Shown: positions 60,859-64,000 of the stretch, piece by piece | Numbering within the stretch: position 1 is the stretch's first letter | Layout: each line of letters begins with the position of its first letter | Source of the DNA: Delphinapterus leucas | Lineage: Eukaryota > Chordata > Mammalia > Artiodactyla > Monodontidae | Direction of reading: 5' to 3' | Assembly (NCBI RefSeq): GCF_002288925.2 | Contig: NW_022098008.1 | Span: 6,037,972-6,101,971 of the forward strand | Length of the DNA: 64,000 nucleotides | Notes under the pieces: model-generated | Told to the model about the DNA's origin: nothing | Databases searched by the model: none | The model's input: the letters and a program-made list of their open reading frames with translations, nothing else | Translations under genes and position numbers: made by a program

Positions 60859-61159
60859 AGTTTCTACCAAGACGGTTACCGATTCCCCTCACACACATGA
60901 AGCTGATTGAGGTTCAGGAGCACATATCATATTAGATTCCCCTTCTTTCAAAACCAGCTGAGAGATACACTCAGGACTCAGAGAGACGGGGGTCCATTAG
61001 GACCACAGAGCAAGTGAGCTTGCTAGCACTTCACCTCATCCTTTTCCACTCCCCACCTGGGTTTGACCGCTTCCCCTGGAGGAAGAGCCCACCCACCAGA
61101 ACCTGTGCTCCCTTTCATAGGAAGATCCCACAGAGCCAGGGAGGATTGCTGAGGTGAGC

Positions 61160-61630
61160 AGACAGTATTTGTTTACTAGAGCTGCTGTAAAAAGTAACCA
61201 GAAATTTGGTGGCTTAAAAGACTTAATTTTATTCTCCCCCAGTGCTGGAGGTCTTAAAAGGATGCAATCCACTCCACTGGGGATGAAGTCAAGGTTTGGC
61301 AGGTCGGCTCCTTCTCAAGGCTCTAGAGGAGAATCGTCCCCTTGCCTTTTCCAGCTTCCGGAAGCTTCCCACATTCCTGCATCATTTCAACTTCTCGCTT
61401 CCATCACCACATCTCCTGTTTCCTCTCTGATCCTTCTACCCCTCCTCTTATAAAAATCCCTGTATTCTTGGACCCACCTGGACCATCCAGGACACTCTCC
61501 TCCTCTCAAGACCCTTACCTTAATCGCATCTGCAAAGTCCCTCTTTCCCCGTAAGGTTGCATCCACGGGTTCTGAGGATTGGGACGTGGGCGTCTTGGGG
61601 GAAGGCATTGTTCAGCTCACCACACAGGCC
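61160..61630 (-). repeat. MLT1 (MaLR) LTR
   Basis: Antisense: 'actagagctgctgtaaaaag', 'ggtggcttaaaagacttaat', 'ggctctagaggagaatcg', 'ttgccttttccagcttccgg', 'cctcttataaaaatccctg', 'aatcgcatctgcaaagtcc' and 'gttctgaggattgggacgtg'. Confidence 0.82.
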
Positions 61631-62234
61631 AGTCCCATCTCCAGTCTCACCCATCACAGCGCTCTCATCTGCAAGGAGGGTGAGTAAAACAAGGAAGAGT
61701 GATGGGGAGCATTTCCAGGAAACTCCCCCCATATTGAATCACAAATAAACGAAAACCAGGTTAAATCTGGGAGTCCGAACTGAGACAGATTCCCAAGGAG
61801 AGAGCACGAGTAATCCTGGGTGTTTGATGGGGGTGCTTCTGGGGCCAGGCCTGGTCCTGTTTGGCCCAGCCTACCCCTTGTACTTCTCCTCTCTGCTCTG
61901 CATCGCAGGGTCTGACCCAGCAGAGGTTGCTTCAGGCTCTGCACCAGCACCAGCAGGAGTCTGGGGGACACAGGAAGGAAAAACCAACAACACTTCTTCC
62001 TTTCTTTCCTCAGACTTGCTTCTCCTCTGTGCTGCCAGCTCCTGATGGACTGGACCAGTTTGGTTCTGTCCAATAACTTCTAGGCTCTGCTAACATCATT
62101 TCCATCCTTTTCCCTCCAGCCTGGGGTCTGGGTTAGAGGCCTGTGGGCTTCCTCTGTCTCTAACCTTTGGGTTGCCTTACCCCTGCTCCTCTAACTTGGC
62201 CCCTCAGTTCCTTCATTTCTGGGTAACTATACTA
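61631..62234. other. Single-copy intron stretch
   Basis: Overlapping frames at 61520-62076 on both strands have no homology. No confident repeat. Confidence 0.4.
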
Positions 62235-62800
62235 AGTGTGTGTGTAGTAGTCATCTCGAGCTGTGTAACAAATTCCCCCCACCCCAGGTTTAGTGGCTCA
62301 AAACAACATTTATTATCTGTCTCACAGTTTCTGTGGGTCAGTGATCCAGGCACAGTCTTGCTGGACCCTCTGACTCTGGGGTCTCAAGGCTGTTGTCTGG
62401 GACAGAGACATCCTAAGATCTGCTGGGGATGGACCCAAGCTCACTTAGTTGTCAGCAGGATTCAGTTTCTCACGGACTGTTGGTCTGATGGCCTCAGTTT
62501 CTCATGAGCTATTGGCTGGTGGCCTTAGCTTCTTGCTTCTGAGCCCTCTCCATAGGGCAGCTCACAACACGGCCGCTAGCTGCTTCAGAGCAAGCAAGGG
62601 ATAGGGCAACAGCGTATCAGCAAGAGAGAAGTTAAGAGCAAGACAGAGTCACAGTCTTTGTCACCTCATCTTGGAAGTGACATCTGACCCATCACCTTTG
62701 CACAGTCTGGTCATTGGAGCAGGTCACTGGGTCCAGCCCACATCCAAGGGGAGGGGGTAACAGGTGTGAACAGCAGCAGGAGTGGAATATTGGGGGCTGT
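62235..62800 (-). repeat. MLT1/MaLR-like LTR relic
   Basis: Starts like an antisense LTR end: 'agctgtgtaacaaattcccc', 'ggctcaaaacaacatttatt', 'cagtttctgtgggtcag'. Then 'gttgtcagcaggattcag', 'ccatagggcagctcacaac' and 'gtcactgggtccagccc'. The landmarks recur across mammals; the exact family is not assigned. Confidence 0.55.
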
Positions 62801-63814
62801 CTAGGCAGCTGGTGACCGCAGACACACACCTCACCCTTAGGTATCCTTCCTTATCCCATTATACAGTGTTTCTGTGAGCCATCCTGATTTAGCTACCAAG
62901 TTCAGTGTCCACGAACAGATGCCTTTCTGCCTTTCTCGTCTTTACATGGAAAAGAAAAGTAGCTTATTAGAGAGCTGGCTCCCTACTGGTGAATTGCGGT
63001 GCTGGCTACTTACAAATCAGGGGGAAGTTTCTCCTCCCTGTCAAAGAAAGAACCAGCTGTGGGAGGATGAGTGTGCCTGTGAAGCAGACAAATAAATGCC
63101 CGTTGCATCCCGGAGGTACTCGCAGAAGTTTCTAGGGTAGGGAATAAACACCTGTCCAGATCCACCCTACCCAACCCTAACGGTCACAGAAGTCCGAGCT
63201 TAGAAAAGTGACGCATTTCCACTGTATTTATTTTAAATGCGCCAAAGCTTTTGTACTTGGAGAACTTGGCCTATCTGTTAGAAGGGCAGTTGCTTCTCCC
63301 GAAGGTGATTTTGAAGGTGACAGAGCATCATAATCCTTTAGGGCGCCATCAGTGGGTCCCACTCCTGCTGATAAGCAACCCTTTTGCACGTTTGTTCTTC
63401 TCTGCAATTGCAATTCCCTGGTAATCCCCACCTGACCCACAGCTCAGCCACAGTCCCTAAAGGCTTGGCAATTGGATGTGTTATCGGAGCCACCACAGCT
63501 GTTTCGAGTGAGGTCTGAGCGCCCGGTCTTTGCAGAGGGATCATTGCAGAAGCGGGAGGAAATTTCTACCTCCAAATGATCATTTCCAGAACCATTGGCA
63601 ACAATTCATTTCTTCTGTCTTTGGAAGCTATTCATCAAAGATGAGCTTCCTCCCTGCTCTCACTGTTCCCTTTCATCTGTACAACAATGCACCATAAAGC
63701 CCCCTGCATTAGTAGGTGTGAAATGCCTTGAACATACACTAATGAAGCGTTTACATTTTCCTGTACTGATCCTCGTGCTCTCCCCCATACAAGACAGAAC
63801 AGAAATCCAGTTCA
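62801..63814. other. Single-copy intron stretch
   Basis: About 1 kb without a recognised element or gene. Confidence 0.45.
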
Positions 63815-63865
63815 TGTAACATTTTCTCACAGTGCCCTGCCCAGAGCAGGCATTGAATGAATGAT
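63815..63865 (+). repeat. Possible L2 3' tail
   Basis: 'cagtgccctgcccagagcag' followed by 'gcattgaatgaatgatgg', like the L2 terminus. Confidence 0.4.
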
Positions 63866-63899
63866 GGTGCATAAGGAATACAACGACAATCATAGAATG

Positions 63900-64000
63900 A
63901 TTGCCAACAGCATTTATTTGCGCTGACTGTGTTTAACATATTTCATTTTATTTAATCCCAAGTGTTTAACATGTTTCATCTTACTTAACCCAGGTAATAA
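63900..64000 (+). repeat. MIR fragment with an internal tandem duplication, cut by the window end
   Basis: MIR-like 'agcatttatttgcgctgac', then tttaacatatttcattttat and ttaatccc. The segment of about 33 bp is repeated (63928-63960 and 63961-63993) with few changes. Confidence 0.55.

Larger units (their letters stand above)
40201..64000 (+). other. ADCY2: ADCY2 intron downstream of the exon (partial)
   Basis: The next expected ADCY2 segment (beginning like ILANVIIF) is not found through 64000. The interval is interspersed repeats plus single-copy sequence, with no other gene recognised on either strand. Confidence 0.83.

Overview
This window is vertebrate nuclear DNA from the interior of one large protein-coding gene. 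It contains a single recognisable coding exon, at 40039-40200 on the + strand. The exon encodes 54 residues of the first membrane domain of adenylyl cyclase type 2 (ADCY2). Everything else reads as intron: about 40 kb upstream and 24 kb downstream of the exon, filled with interspersed repeats of many ages. I see no bacterial-type operon, CRISPR array, virus, functional RNA gene or second host gene.

The organism is most likely a cetacean, probably a toothed whale (inference). About eleven tRNA-derived SINEs of the CHR type are present, the repeat with the 'ggcttccctggtggcgcagtgg' head and the 'ggcccgcgtaccgc'-A(n) tail. They occur next to LINE-1 copies whose 3' ends are of the cetartiodactyl type ('ctgaaactaacacaacattgtaaatcaac'). 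Old pan-mammalian repeats (L2, MIR, MIR3, MER5A, MLT1) form the background. Several SINE copies have long, nearly perfect target-site duplications and intact A-tails, so they inserted fairly recently.

Layout. 1-13 kb: an L2 reverse-transcriptase relic split by an L1, four CHR SINEs, an L1 3' end with an AT microsatellite, GATA and CA microsatellites, and an old MIR/L2/L1M mosaic. 13-21.4 kb: L1-dominated, with a 5'-inverted L1, an L1ME-like copy carrying a SINE, a 2-kb L1 ORF2/3'UTR copy, and a three-level nest (SINE in an L1 ORF2 fragment in an L1 3'UTR). 21.4-28.4 kb: mostly single-copy sequence, a possible solo LTR, a long-type SINE, and a 1.9-kb repeat-poor block with two POU-type palindromes. 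28.4-33.4 kb: two more 5'-inverted L1s with clear target-site duplications. 33.4-39.6 kb: DNA-transposon relics, two copies of one unnamed ancient repeat, and antisense L1 ends. 40.0-40.2 kb: the ADCY2 exon. 40.2-64 kb: single-copy intron with an L1M 3'UTR that contains a 46-bp minisatellite, a tiny L1 with a possible 3' transduction, three MLT1 LTRs, many MIRs and an antisense L1 ORF2 block.

I found no convincing undescribed biological system. The best leads are retrotransposition by-products: three twin-primed L1s, an L1 fragment with target-site duplications but no 3' tail, and a micro-L1 with apparent 3' transduction. The paired POU-like palindromes in the repeat-poor intronic block are also worth checking. 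Repeat family names come from recognition of consensus fragments, not from a database search, and repeat borders are approximate unless a duplication is cited.
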